From Pseudo-nitzschia pungens (lineage: Eukaryota > Bacillariophyta > Bacillariophyceae > Bacillariales > Bacillariaceae): 64,000 nucleotides of DNA. Of this stretch, positions 1 to 10,655 are shown in pieces. The position numbers and the translations under genes were made by a program. Positions within the stretch are counted from its first letter, which is position 1, and the number at the start of each line of letters is the position of its first letter. Under the pieces are notes generated by a model that made no database searches, was not told the DNA's origin, and saw only the letters and a list, made by a program, of their open reading frames with translations. The stretch covers positions 1,302,001 through 1,366,000 of the forward strand of contig CM074766.1 of assembly GCA_037355855.1 (NCBI GenBank), in the 5' to 3' direction.

Positions 1-330
1 CTTGTCACTGTCACTGTCACTGTCTCTGTCACCCACACCGAAGGGTCCAAGGATCGCCACGGTTATCGAAACGCACCACACGATTGCCAACAAAAACACC
101 AGGAGCGACTCCGGTTTGCAGGGGCCGCGTTCTTTTCGGATGACTGAGGCCAGGAGACCGATGATCGAGATCAATACTGACGCAGCACTGGTGCAGCAGA
201 TCCAGTAATCGCGCCGCGTCATGTCACCGATCGACGTATTGAATTCGTCGAAAAAGGAAATAAACACGATCGCCGAGGCGATGCACTCGATCGTCCACAG
301 CTTGAATAGCTTCAGCTGTGTGCTCGGCAT
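1..330 (-). CDS. Multi-pass membrane protein, 5' part only
   Basis: The reading frame starts at an ATG at 330-328 and stays open for 110 codons to the left edge, so the gene continues outside the window. The peptide begins MPSTQLKLFKLWTIECIASA and holds three hydrophobic stretches: about residues 13-27, 43-65 (WICCTSAASVLISIIGLL) and 74-97. Short charged loops lie between them (GDMTRRDY, RKERGPCKPE). After the third helix it runs into an Asp-Ser repeat coded by the GTCACT microsatellite at the edge. The spacing suggests a four-helix protein. I do not recognise a characterised family. That it is coding is inferred from the uninterrupted frame and the regular helix/loop alternation. Confidence 0.65.
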   Translation of the reverse strand, partial: MPSTQLKLFKLWTIECIASAIVFISFFDEFNTSIGDMTRRDYWICCTSAASVLISIIGLLASVIRKERGPCKPESLLVFLLAIVWCVSITVAILGPFGVGDRDSDSDSDK

Positions 331-1776
331 GTTTTTCGTTGACCGGTTTGGTTGCCCAGAGCTAGGAATCGTAGGAATCTTACGAATCAAATCAAATCAA
401 ATCAAATCAAATCAATCCATCCCAGAACTGGCACTGCTGGGATTACGATCGATCTAGTTCGCTATCGGAGGGGGGCGATCGCAGTAAGAATAAATAATGA
501 TTGTTCACCTTCACCTTCCCAATTCCCAGGCGAAGATTGACGCAGATGGAAGAAGACATTGGAGTTATGATGCGATGCACTACGACGCCACTTTCCTAGC
601 AAAACAATCCGCATGTCAAGGACATCATTAAACAATAAGTACAAAGTAAAACCTTACGGTAATACGAAGTAAATTAAGATCTTACTTAATCTTCATGAAA
701 AATTACTGTGGAGGGCACTTCTGATCATCGGAATCGAATCAAAATTACTACTATGCATACTTTGCATTTCCGATCTACAATTAAAAAAGATTGAGATTCA
801 TTCGTTCGTTCCGTCATTTCGCCTACGAGTACCCGTGATAGTTCCATAGGCTTAATACTTGAGGGTACTCGGAAAGTATCTTCGTCAAAAACACTAAGGC
901 TTATTGGACCTGGAGGGGTAGTGGAGTTGTATCGCCATTTTTCTCGAACCACACACAAACAGTCTCCATGGTGTTCGGGGGCACGTAATATTTCGAATTG
1001 ATCTAGAGTAAGAAGTGCTGCATGCTACTACTTGTACTTTCAATTTTTTCAAGTAGTAGTAGTAGTACTGTTGGTGTTTTTGGTGTTCCTGAGCCTGAGA
1101 GAGGGGACGAGAATTCTCTTGCTGCTGGTCTGCTATTGGTGGTTTGCTTTAAGCTCTATCCGGTGGTGTAGTTTGTGAACCCTGGGTTCTTCCAGCGAAC
1201 ATGGTGGCGGTGTAGATCTGCTCTTGACAGTCATCGTTGGCAAAGACATCTATCAGTGGATTACAGAAGTTCTTGATCTTTGTTGGAGAATGATGGAGGA
1301 GACATTCATTCTTTCTCGAAATCACAAGACCAAACTTGAAGGAGAAACCAGGAAGTGGTGGTCACTCCAGCATCATGATATCAATCGCCAATCAATATCC
1401 TTTGGAGACTTTCAACTTTTCGTGTGGTATACCGGTCTGAGGACCCTCTGGGGAGGAGGTCAAAAGGTCGATTGAAACCGACCAACGCTTCTTGTTGCGC
1501 CACATGCTACTTGTGCAGTATTGTTATTACTTTTGATACTTGTGTAGTATTTTTACGATTGAAAACCTCTGACTTCATTGCTTTACTTCCAGTACTAAAC
1601 TATTGAGTATTAAATATAAATAACATGCTCTGTCGCAACAAATACAATTGGAGGAGCCTTCCCTGTCGATATCTTCATTGATTCTGATACTTCAGTTCCC
1701 TACTGTCATCTCAAAAGCCACAATGGTTTCTTCCATATCGCTTGATGCTCACTTTTGCATATGTTTGATCCGTCCC
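331..1776. other. Intergenic, no gene recognised
   Basis: The stretch holds an (ATCAA)n microsatellite at about 385-415, a CCTTACGGTAAT word near 652 that recurs in other intergenic regions, and a GTAGTAGTAGTAGTAC run near 1053-1068. Short open frames exist (for example minus 725-958 and plus 1224-1475), but none has a recognisable domain. Confidence 0.5.
385..415. repeat. (ATCAA)n pentanucleotide microsatellite
   Basis: About six direct copies of AATCA lie just upstream of the start codon of the left-edge gene on the minus strand, in its putative 5' leader or promoter. Confidence 0.9.
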
Positions 1777-4700
1777 TCAACAGCAGCCGATTAATCCCTT
1801 CGTCGGTCGTTGTTCACTTGTGAACATCGATTCCTCATCGTTAGTATTGCTTTGTTGCTTCTGTTTCTCTTCACCTCCCTTATTCGTGTTGTTTTCGGCA
1901 TTCTGCCGTGATCCTTCGTCATTTCTCTTCTTGTTCAAGATTGATTCCCTTCTTTCTCTGTCCATTTCGTCGTCCTGATACCAATCTAAATCAATATCCG
2001 AATATTTGTCCGTCTCCGTCATGTCGAGTTTCTCGGATCGTGGCGAACTCGGTAAATTGCGCTCGCTCAAAAGTTCCATTATCGTTTCTTCCGACAATCG
2101 TTTCAGGTTCCGTGGGGTTGGTGCGCTTGTTAGTGCTGCATTACTGCGTACGGTTCGGCGGTTGAGCGCTTTATCAACTTGATCAAGTTTCCCTTCTAAA
2201 GCCTTTTGTAGGTCTAGCATTGTAGCGGTGCGTTCCTCCAGTTCCCTCTGCAAGATCGACACTTCTTCTACGCGCAAGCGCTCGGCTTCCTCGGCTTGTT
2301 GTTGGTACATTTTCACGAGTTCATCCTGTTGAACTGTCGATCCCGTGCGCTCCATCCTGTGCTTGCGGTCGACCGAATCAAACATCACGGTTAGGAGATT
2401 AGAATCCAAGTACGGGAACATCGAGAAGATTTCTTTGCGTTGAGTACTGTCCGAAGTTAAGTGAGACCAATTCTCGGTCACTGCTTGAGCACAAATTTGT
2501 TTCATTGTCTCGAAGGTCGCAATCCCATCATAGCTCTTCGAACTACTCAATAGTTTCAGTAGCGTCAAAGCCGAATGCTGATCGATTCGGTCGAGAGCGA
2601 CGCGCTTCAAGAGCTTTTCTGTTGCCTTTCCATCAAGATCGTGAAGCGAAAAGTATTTCGTAATTAGGATATTGATATGACTCCGAGCTGTGTCGTCTAT
2701 CTCATCACAAGAAACGATCTTCTCGAAAACATCAGACTGAATGTCGTTTAAGATCTCTGAGTCAATACGAATTGACGTAATGTCTCGTGCACACAGCTTT
2801 GTTGCCAATGACAATGTCTTGGAGTCTTTATAGTAACCTGCGTCAATAATGTAGTCCACAACATTCGCGACTGAAAGATTTCTGCCGATAAAGTCGATTA
2901 CCTTTTCAGTCAAGGTCGAGATTCCTAGGACACGTGCAACGTAATGCAATGGGACAGAATTCTCGTTAGAGATTTCTAATTTCTTCCCTGCGGAATAAAT
3001 AAAGTCGAGTACAATTGGTACAACTGAAGCTGCTTCACAATCCAAGACGATCGTTGTACACCTCTTTTCTCGTTCTGTAGTTTTTTCATCCTTTTTCGAA
3101 TCAAAGTTCTGAGTGAAGAATGATCCTCTGGCTTTACCAACAGCCAAGACATGTCTGTGGACGTAGTAAACTTGAACTTCATCTTCCTCGTTCAAGTGTT
3201 TCACATGAAGTTTCCAATCGCTATAGCTTTTTTTGGGATCTAATCTCCAACTCAATTCTTCCTTTTTATAGTCTTCGCTCGGAATACTTCCGCAAAAATC
3301 ATGAATGGTGAGGGGTTGAAGCTTTGGTACGACTTCTTCGGAACTTCCGGGATTTTGCTCGATTTGATTTCTTAGTTTGTCTTGAGTGCCTTTTCCAGAC
3401 TCGACGATTTCAAGGAAGTCGACAGTAAGAGATGAGGGAAGGTTACGGAGCAGAGAAAACAATCTTTGCCGATCTGTTTGCGGTGTAGTTTTCCAGTAAC
3501 AAGCAACGGTGTAGGCACATCTCTTTTGTAGCACTTCACACTCCTTCGAATCGTAGAATTGGCACAATTCAATGAGAGGCATCGCGGCATCACGATCTAC
3601 AACCGGAATTATCTTTTCACTCGTCAAAGTTGAAAAGAGTTTGATGTCAATCTCGTATTGATGGAGTTCCAAGTACTCTTTGAGTAACAAACTGAGATGT
3701 TTGCTCAGCCTCGCTCGATCAAGGTACGGCGAAGAGACAATTCGAAGGAAAATTTCAGGCTCCATTGCTATCCACAAACGATCGGTGATGGGGATAGTTT
3801 CAATGTTTGTAGAACACTTCTCCACAACACCCTTCATGACTTCTTCGTCATTGAAATAGCAGCCATCAGTGACGTACTGGGAAAGATTGTTACTAACTCC
3901 CATGTCTTTCAGGATAAAATTTGAAGCTTTAACTTCAAGGGGGACGATTTTCAACATTTTTCCCAACTGTCGCAAAGCAACAGCATTCTCAGTCGTAATG
4001 CCGATATCACTTTCATGACAGTACATGAAGTCCAATATCTTTGGAATCAACGACGAAGTTTTTTCATCGAGCACCACTTGGAAAGTGAAAGCATTTTCAG
4101 AGCGAAATGCATCGTTCATGTACCCGCTGCTTCTAGGACCAACTGCCATCATGTGTTTGTGCACAAAATAGCTCGTCCTTTCATCGGTTTCGACACCCAA
4201 GATTTGTAACTCAATGTCGGAGTGACTTTCAGATGGATTCAGTCTCCAGCTTGGTGTTATCTGGGCTTCCGACTGCGGCGTTTGCGAGCAAAAGCTTTCC
4301 CCATCCGTTTCACCGACAGAAAGATCAACGGATTTAAAGAAGGAATAAACTTGCTTTTTCAGGGGCTTCGGAGATGCATTTTTTTCGTCCATCTCGTCGT
4401 CGTTCTTTGGTGAATTGAAATCTGTCCCAATGGTCAAAGATGACTTCACGTGAATAAGTTTGGTGAGGTGATCGGTCGCAGTGATACCGAGTCCACCATT
4501 CTCCGCTTCTGATCCAGTTACGTCGTCGTCACCGGTAATGTCCTTGGAGGTGCCAAGTTCATCTTCCGCAATGATATCGCTATCACCAATACTTTCATCC
4601 ACAATGGAGCAATTGTTCGCATTTTCATCCACGTCCTCCGAAGTAGTGGAAGTCGTTAGTGGTACACCCGATTCTGTTTCTGACGAAGAAACGAGTGCGA

Positions 4701-6114
4701 CCTCGATTTTTGGATAGCCATCGTCGCTGGTTTCAGCTCCCTTTTCGGGTGTCGCTTCTCGATTGCCCGTTCCAGGCGAGATTCTACGCTTGAAATCAAA
4801 CGAAGCTGGGGTTTCGTTGGTCATTGTTTTGATTTCGGGTTGTTCGCACGGATAAAGTTTCGTCGGCTCTGAGGGGTCGAAGAACTCGCTCCCTTGCGGA
4901 AGGTCATCACCTGCTTCGATTGCCTTGTTTCTTCGACGAGCAGTTCCTTCGTCGAACGATGGTATATTGCTCATATCCATGTCGTAGTCATCATCCGCAA
5001 TGATTGAATTAGAGGCTTGATCGATTGAGAAAGTATCGGGATATATGTATCGCTGTTGTGAAGGTTGGTGGTCACTGCTATCGTCGGCTTGTCCCGGTCG
5101 TTTCGGTTTGTTTGTGGTCTCCTCGCTTTCCGTCTCGTATAATTCCATGCTGTTCATGATCAGAGGGTGCGAAGAATTGCTCCCACTCGACCCACTCGTG
5201 CCTTGCGGGAGCTTTCCAGGATTAACGAAACCTCGTTCACCGTTCGTAGTCGGATGACATCCCTCCAGAGACCCCGTTCCTGTCTTCACGCACTCCTCAA
5301 TCAGCTCGACTTCCATTCCCGTGGACATAGAATTTGACCCCGTACTGGTGTCGCTGTTGTTTTTAGTCAGGGCCTTGCTTCGCAACTCTTCCCATCGCGC
5401 GTCAACCGCATCCGAAGAATTGGTAGACTGTGGAATGATGGATTGATCTTCTGATTCTTTTTGTTCGGGATTTTCGATAATGGAATTGGACCCGTCGTCG
5501 TAGTAGCCATCGTCATAATAATCGTATGTTGGGGTCATCGACACTCTTTCTAAGCTTTCGGCATTGGTGGTCGAGTCCCCGAAGGTAAGTTCATCGGCGG
5601 TTACGTTGTGCGACTCGCGTTGTATCGTTTGTGACCGACTCGGACTGTTTCGCCCCACCCGGATTCCCATGTCGAACAAATCTCTGATAAAGGAATCTTT
5701 TTGTTGCAATGTCGAATTCGGAATCATGGCCTTGATCAGCCGCATGATTTTCTCGTGCATGCTCGGTAATAAATCGGCATCTTTGTGGAACGTAGAAGTC
5801 AACGATATCGTTCCGATCAAATCCGCACGTCCCGATCGATGGATCTCGTCGATTCTATGGATTTCATCGTACAATATTCTGTATTCTTCGTCGTCGGTTC
5901 TCTGCTGTTCGCCGATGGTGGCCTCTTGTCGTTCCTCAACTTGTGGAGTAGTTGCATCGCGTGGTCTACTAGCCTTAGCATTGGTCGAGGACGCCCGCAC
6001 CGGATATGATGAACTTGGAATAGTGTTGGATGGTTGCTTCGCAGAGACGCCGTTCCACATACCATGCGCATCTGGGCCGCGATCATTGGAAGGTACAGGA
6101 ACGGATAGCCTCAT
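1777..6114 (-). CDS. Large protein with two BTB/POZ domains and a coiled coil
   Basis: A single open frame of about 1,445 codons. The first ATG is at 6114-6112; 13 further upstream codons begin only with TTG. The first 600 residues are acidic, Ser/Thr-rich and probably disordered. BTB domain 1 lies near residues 625-740 (SDIELQILGV, YFVHKHMMAVGPRS, LDFMYCHE). BTB domain 2 lies near 960-1070 (SDWKLHVKHL, YYVHRHVLAVGKARGSFF, LDFIYSAG). Each is followed by a helical BACK-like region. A coiled coil follows at about 1256-1318 (QQQAEEAERLRVEEVSILQ), then a charged tail. BTB domains usually dimerise or bind cullin-3, so a scaffold or ubiquitin-ligase adaptor role is possible but is inference. No Kelch, MATH or zinc-finger region is visible. 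Confidence 0.85.
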   Translation of the reverse strand: MRLSVPVPSNDRGPDAHGMWNGVSAKQPSNTIPSSSYPVRASSTNAKASRPRDATTPQVEERQEATIGEQQRTDDEEYRILYDEIHRIDEIHRSGRADLIGTISLTSTFHKDADLLPSMHEKIMRLIKAMIPNSTLQQKDSFIRDLFDMGIRVGRNSPSRSQTIQRESHNVTADELTFGDSTTNAESLERVSMTPTYDYYDDGYYDDGSNSIIENPEQKESEDQSIIPQSTNSSDAVDARWEELRSKALTKNNSDTSTGSNSMSTGMEVELIEECVKTGTGSLEGCHPTTNGERGFVNPGKLPQGTSGSSGSNSSHPLIMNSMELYETESEETTNKPKRPGQADDSSDHQPSQQRYIYPDTFSIDQASNSIIADDDYDMDMSNIPSFDEGTARRRNKAIEAGDDLPQGSEFFDPSEPTKLYPCEQPEIKTMTNETPASFDFKRRISPGTGNREATPEKGAETSDDGYPKIEVALVSSSETESGVPLTTSTTSEDVDENANNCSIVDESIGDSDIIAEDELGTSKDITGDDDVTGSEAENGGLGITATDHLTKLIHVKSSLTIGTDFNSPKNDDEMDEKNASPKPLKKQVYSFFKSVDLSVGETDGESFCSQTPQSEAQITPSWRLNPSESHSDIELQILGVETDERTSYFVHKHMMAVGPRSSGYMNDAFRSENAFTFQVVLDEKTSSLIPKILDFMYCHESDIGITTENAVALRQLGKMLKIVPLEVKASNFILKDMGVSNNLSQYVTDGCYFNDEEVMKGVVEKCSTNIETIPITDRLWIAMEPEIFLRIVSSPYLDRARLSKHLSLLLKEYLELHQYEIDIKLFSTLTSEKIIPVVDRDAAMPLIELCQFYDSKECEVLQKRCAYTVACYWKTTPQTDRQRLFSLLRNLPSSLTVDFLEIVESGKGTQDKLRNQIEQNPGSSEEVVPKLQPLTIHDFCGSIPSEDYKKEELSWRLDPKKSYSDWKLHVKHLNEEDEVQVYYVHRHVLAVGKARGSFFTQNFDSKKDEKTTEREKRCTTIVLDCEAASVVPIVLDFIYSAGKKLEISNENSVPLHYVARVLGISTLTEKVIDFIGRNLSVANVVDYIIDAGYYKDSKTLSLATKLCARDITSIRIDSEILNDIQSDVFEKIVSCDEIDDTARSHINILITKYFSLHDLDGKATEKLLKRVALDRIDQHSALTLLKLLSSSKSYDGIATFETMKQICAQAVTENWSHLTSDSTQRKEIFSMFPYLDSNLLTVMFDSVDRKHRMERTGSTVQQDELVKMYQQQAEEAERLRVEEVSILQRELEERTATMLDLQKALEGKLDQVDKALNRRTVRSNAALTSAPTPRNLKRLSEETIMELLSERNLPSSPRSEKLDMTETDKYSDIDLDWYQDDEMDRERRESILNKKRNDEGSRQNAENNTNKGGEEKQKQQSNTNDEESMFTSEQRPTKGLIGCC

Positions 6115-6792
6115 TTTGGACTTGACTTGACTTCGAGTCTGCCAATCCACCAAACGAGACTTGCGGCATCCGACGCTGCCACGACTTATAACGTCAGCTG
6201 GGTATTATTATCTTCGTCGTCTTTTTCTTTTCCGAAATACCTCAAAATACTACAGTAGGGTGCTTTTTTTCGTTGTTTGGAAATTGATGATGGTTCAGTC
6301 GGGATGATTCTGCATGTACCAAGAAGAGCAAGAAATGGAACGCATCCTACTTTTTGTATTTGTACTGAAGCCTTTGTTCGATCGCCAACATCCCTCATTT
6401 TTTTTTGGCGACAACCATCACGTCGCCCGGCGTCTAAGACAACCACTCTAGACTGAATTTCACGGGACTGGACAACGAAAGTGCGTTGTATGTACGGTAA
6501 GGTTACTACTACTTCGTATGCTCTACCTTCGTACACGCACGTGTAAACCTTACCTCGAACTTCGGTAACGTGATCCTTTTGAACTTGAATAGATTAGTAT
6601 GTATAATACATATAATGAATATATTGGTATTTTCTGGCAGAGCAGGAAACAAGAAACCGAAAACCGAAAACCGAGTGAATGGATCAATCATCTCAATCAT
6701 CGTCTGAAATCATAACTATGCTGCATCTCAATCATCTTTGCTAAAGAAAAAATAAGTCTATATCCAAGGATGTCCGATGCATTCTCCGTCTG
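6115..6792. other. Divergent intergenic region
   Basis: This lies between the double-BTB gene (minus) and the membrane-protein gene (plus), so it should contain both promoters. It holds a GGTAAGGTTACTACTACTTC word near 6496 and ACCTTACC near 6548, both part of a recurrent intergenic word family. No gene is supported. Confidence 0.45.
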
Positions 6793-7818
6793 ATGCCTTT
6801 TTTCGCTAGTCATACCGTGTTTACAGCTGCAGGAGGGGATGGAGCGACTGGCAGCAGCAGCAGCAGCAGCAGCAGCAATGGTCTCGGCTTGTTCTTCGAT
6901 ACCTGGGTCCCGGTGTCGTCCATCTTGACCGTTTCTATCGTTGTTGGATTCACTCTTCCCCGGCACGAATATTTTGGATTGTTTTGGCTGATCTGGTGGG
7001 CTCTGGCTGTTTGCGTTTCACTGTGGAGCGTCGACTACGAAGGGGCGACAGACGGGACAAGCGATCTAGTGGGACTCTTTTCGTCGTCCGAGGACCGGAT
7101 GCGGGGAATGCTTGTGTTGGTGGGACTGCCAATGTCCCTTCTACTGGTATTGCTCGCGTGGTGGAAGACAGAGACACCGGCGTCCCGGAGGGGATCACAA
7201 CAGCAACAGAAGCAGCAGCAGCAGCAACAACAAAAACGCAGAGCTGGCATTCGCCCCATACGTGGATTCGTGCTGGAGCGCGTTCCCTTGTGGAGCATGG
7301 TAGCGATTCACGTCTACCGGCTCGACGGGATGTCCATTGTGGCTCCGTTTTGGAACGGAAAAATCCCCAGATTCGTGGGTTACCAGACCATAGTATTGGA
7401 CGTGATCATGGGACTCACAGCGATTCCATTGACATTCTTGCTGTACGTTCCGAGACGACGAAACGGCAGCAAACGCGCCAAGACCCACATCCGGCGATTC
7501 CCGTTTTTGAGAGACGCCCTGTGGTTCTGGAACTCGCTCGGGCTGTACGATTTGTGCAGTGCATACGTGGTGCTAGTGTTCAATATCTGGGGAGTGGGTG
7601 GTCCCAGCATTGCCGAACCGCCGTTGCTGACAACGCTGGGGAAGCATCCGCTTCCCTTGTTGCTGTTGTTCCAGGTTCCGCTGGCCATTGCCGTCCACGT
7701 TTTGATGCTGACCCACACGGAGGAACTCCTCACGGAACAACAAAGGCATCTGCAAAAATCGCACGATCTATCTCTGGCGCTTCCTACGACGACTGCTACC
7801 GCAACGAATCGATGGTAG
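6793..7818 (+). CDS. Polytopic membrane protein, function unknown
   Basis: 341 codons from ATG to TAG with no intron. An N-terminal Ser tract (residues 22-29, from an AGC repeat) is followed by hydrophobic segments near 45-57, 62-76, 100-117, 200-217, 245-270 and 290-306. A polar Gln-rich loop lies at about 135-152 (CAG/CAA codons). The stretch GYQTIVLDVIMGLTAIPLTF resembles a segment of bacterial integral membrane proteins that carry a GD-x5-G-x-T-A pattern, but I cannot name a family. The C-terminus is soluble and ends in a short Thr/Ala tail. The last 60 bp plus the 3' flank are duplicated just downstream. Confidence 0.7.
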   Translation: MPFFASHTVFTAAGGDGATGSSSSSSSSNGLGLFFDTWVPVSSILTVSIVVGFTLPRHEYFGLFWLIWWALAVCVSLWSVDYEGATDGTSDLVGLFSSSEDRMRGMLVLVGLPMSLLLVLLAWWKTETPASRRGSQQQQKQQQQQQQKRRAGIRPIRGFVLERVPLWSMVAIHVYRLDGMSIVAPFWNGKIPRFVGYQTIVLDVIMGLTAIPLTFLLYVPRRRNGSKRAKTHIRRFPFLRDALWFWNSLGLYDLCSAYVVLVFNIWGVGGPSIAEPPLLTTLGKHPLPLLLLFQVPLAIAVHVLMLTHTEELLTEQQRHLQKSHDLSLALPTTTATATNRW

Positions 7819-8073
7819 TCAACACTACTACACTATTTCGGGGTGACAATTTGAGAATGTTTTCGTGTTTCTTTTTCGGTGAGATTCTTGAAAACCTCTC
7901 CTCGCGGGATGAAAGAAACTTCTCCAAAATCGCACGATCTCTCTCATTCTGGCGCTTCCTACCGGTATAACCACTGCAACCGCAACGAATCGATGGTAAT
8001 CAATTGCACAAGTAGTACGGGTTAAAAATTCTAGAATGTTTTTCTTTTTGTTCGGTTTCCAATGAGATTGTAG
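7753..8073. repeat. Imperfect tandem duplication of a gene 3' end
   Basis: Bases 7753-7890 and 7924-8073 share an ordered series of blocks: AATCGCACGATCT, GGCGCTTCCTAC, CGCAACGAATCGATGGTA, AGAATGTTTT and TGAGATT. The first copy holds the stop codon of the membrane-protein gene and its 3' flank. The second copy has small indels. This is a local segmental duplication, now diverged. Confidence 0.8.
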
Positions 8074-8363
8074 TCAATCGACGCAATCTTTCTATGGTCT
8101 ACTTTTTGTTGGTGTCCCTCGTTTCGAAATGGTCGTGCCAAGCTCGAATGGTAGCACAAGCTCGTTGTTTGCTACCCAATTTATTCCATGCCGTCCACGA
8201 TTCCATAGACCGCGGAAAGTTTTCACGGGACGCAGCATAAATGGTTCAATGTATTTCGTTTCGATGCAGCGACGGCGTGCTCGAATGACGTCCTGCTCGA
8301 ATCACGGCATTCTCTCCTTGTGTCTAATGTGTGCCGAACGCAGGCGACGTATTTTCCTCGGGT

Positions 8364-8417
8364 GCAATGTCCATTTCGAAAACCGCCCATGCAATGTCCA
8401 TTTCGAAAACCGCCCAT
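8364..8417. repeat. 27-bp perfect tandem duplication
   Basis: The unit starting GCAATGTCCATTTCG and ending CGCCCAT is present twice without mismatch, just 3' of the TFB2 stop codon. On the minus strand it would read as a nine-residue repeat (MGGFRNGHC), but this lies beyond the stop. Confidence 0.9.
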
Positions 8418-8459
8418 AAACCCGAAACCGGGGCACGCGAACGGCATCGCGCTCTGGAC

Positions 8460-10505
8460 TCACCGTCCCGCCGCCGCGGCCCTGGCCCTCCATTCCTGGA
8501 TGAATTTCTGGACGTGCTCTACCTGTTCGTACTGAATGTAGATCTTGTTGGTGCTCTCGCTGCTCCAGGCGTGCGCGCCGTGCTTGACGACGTACCTGTG
8601 AACCGCTCGGAATTCGCCGTCCATGATGGCTTGGTGCATGAAAACGTCGTTCCAGAGCACGCGTCGTCTCTCGCGGTCCCTGCAAAAAAAGAAAAGGAAG
8701 AGAAGAACCAACCAACAACCAAACGAGCGAACATTTGCAAACGAAAAAGAACCATCAAAACTCGCGCTGGTCAGCGACGGGACGCAAATCCCAACAGCAT
8801 CCTCGGCCGCACGCACCATCGCACGCACTGCTATCGTTTGAGATCGAATGACCACTCACCACAAACAAATCTGATCGACCACGTTCCCCGGCAGGGGCGA
8901 ATTGGACACCGACGCCCCGAGTCCGCCGCTTCCCTGCCGGAGTTTCGGGTGGGCGTGCTTCTCGAGAAACCGAAGGATCTGCTGGGCCTGGATTCCGAGA
9001 TTGAAGGCCCCCTTGATGCTGTCCCGCGTAATGGTCATAAAGATGACGTTGGGCAGCCGCCGGATGGTGTGAACGTCGCAGAACAATCCCAGCATGCTCA
9101 CGTGCAGCTCCGAGGTGGTGTAGGCGCAGAGCTGAAAGTTGGTCTGCACGATGATGGCCAGGTGGCTCGAGTCGTGCGGCTTGGGCTGGGCCAGGGCCGA
9201 GTCCAGGGCCTTGCTGGACCAGCTCCACATGCCGCCGCCCTTGCCCTCGATGCCGCCTCCGCCCTGGTTTCCCCCCGCCAGCTGCATGGCGATGCGGGTC
9301 GGGTAAAAGACCGAGCCCTTGCCGATTTTCTTGTAGTAAATAATCCCGAACAGGCTCAGGTCCTTGACGATGTGCACCCCCTGCTTGGTCAGCGAGACCG
9401 TCGAGTAGCACTCTCCGAAGCGGGAGAAACTGAGGCAGATCAGGACCAGCAACGCCTCCCGAAAAAAACTGCCCCGCTTGGACTCGGCCACCGTGGCCAG
9501 GTACTGGACGACAAAGTGCCAGACCTGCTGCGAGTTGTCCTGGAGCATAAAGTCGTATCCCTTCTGGGTAATGACGAGGGGTGCCTCGTCCCGGCTCCGC
9601 TTGTAGTCCGGATCGGGCTGCATCAGGTCCGTCTGCAGCAGGAAATGCGCCACGGCCGGGTTGGGTTGGACCTTCATGTTGGGGGTTCCCACCAGGTAGT
9701 GCAGGACCGCGTCCCACTGCGATTGGGTGTATCGCTCCAGGTCTTCCGGGGTCATGGCCGGAAACCGCACCGGCCGTCCCGAAGTCTCGTCCTTGTTGGC
9801 CTCCTGCACCAGAAACCGGGTTTCTTCCTCCGAGAGTGCGTTCCACGGAGACGCGTCCATGCTCTGGAGCGAGTCCTTGACGCCCCGGAAGAATTCCGGC
9901 GTCAGCTTGAGAATGCCGCTCGCGGAAGATGCCCCCGCCGTCGTCTTTTGCTTTTCGGTAACGATCGCCCAATGGTAGAGCTCGTTGAGCTGCTTGGTGA
10001 GGAGCTTGTTCATCTGCGCCGAGGCCTGGTTGTTGAATCCCTTGAGCCAGATCCGGATCATGGCGATCGAGAACTCGCCCCCCGTGCAGCTCATCCGGAC
10101 GATGATCTGCTGCGAGGTTTCGGGCAACCGCTGCAGCACGGCCCGGCAGACGTAGCGTCCCCGCCGCTCGTCCGCATAGAGGCCCAGGAGGGAATCCCGC
10201 GAGACGGACTGCCGGAGATAGTCCATCACCCCCGTCGTTTTCGTCGCGGCGTTCGCTTTGACCGAGGACGCGGTGACCGTCGGGGTGGCGGGGCTCGCGG
10301 CCGCCGAGGAGGGGGGGGATTTCTTCTTGGCGGGGGGAGCCGGGGAACGACGTCCGCCTCCCTGCGCCGCGCTGCTCTTGATGGTGCGGGGACGGGGGGG
10401 AGAATGCCCGCGGCCGCCGGAACCGACGGAGGACGGGAGCCGCGGTCTCTTGTTGGTGGGCGACATCGATCGTTTCGGGGGAGTGGAGCGATTCGTGGGT
10501 GCCAT
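8460..10505 (-). CDS. TFB2: TFIIH core subunit p52/TFB2 (GTF2H4 homologue), two exons
   Basis: TFB2 is the core TFIIH subunit that recruits and stimulates the XPB helicase in transcription initiation and nucleotide excision repair. Exon 1 is 8860-10505 and exon 2 is 8460-8679. The intron (8680-8859, 180 bp) starts GTGAGT, ends TTTTTTTGCAG, and joins in frame inside a Trp codon, giving about 621 residues. A basic Pro/Ser-rich extension of about 90 residues precedes the family core, which starts near VMDYLRQSVSRDSLLGLY. Core marks include the AVLQRLPETSQQIIVRM segment and, at the splice site, VVDQICLWDRERRR, matching the VVDQIRLWE motif before the C-terminal XPB-binding domain. Exon 2 supplies that domain (IYIQYEQVEHVQKFIQEW). 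The conserved cores are easy to align from memory of the family, while the N-terminal extension is unusual. Confidence 0.9.
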
Positions 10506-10514
10506 GGCGGTCTT

Positions 10515-10655
10515 TGATTTTGTTTCGTTTTGTTTCGTTTTGTTTCGTTTCGTTTTGTTTCGTTTTGTTTTGTTTTGTTTTGTTTTGTTTTGTTTTGTTT
10601 TGTTTTGTTTTGTTTTGTTTTGTTTTGTTTTGTTTTGTTTTGTTTTTGTTTTCGT
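10515..10655. repeat. (TTTTG)n array in the 5' leader of TFB2
   Basis: About 28 copies of TTTTG/TTTCG run for 140 bp and end some 10 bases from the TFB2 start codon. In the sense of that gene the leader reads (CAAAA)n, an A-rich tract with little ability to fold. Confidence 0.92.

Noticed and set aside
1224..1475. 83-codon plus frame considered as a retrotransposon fragment
   Set aside because: No reverse transcriptase, integrase or protease motif on either strand.
8331..10517. 728-codon open frame on the plus strand
   Set aside because: It is antisense to TFB2, which has clear family motifs and a verified splice junction. GC-rich genes give long open frames on the opposite strand.
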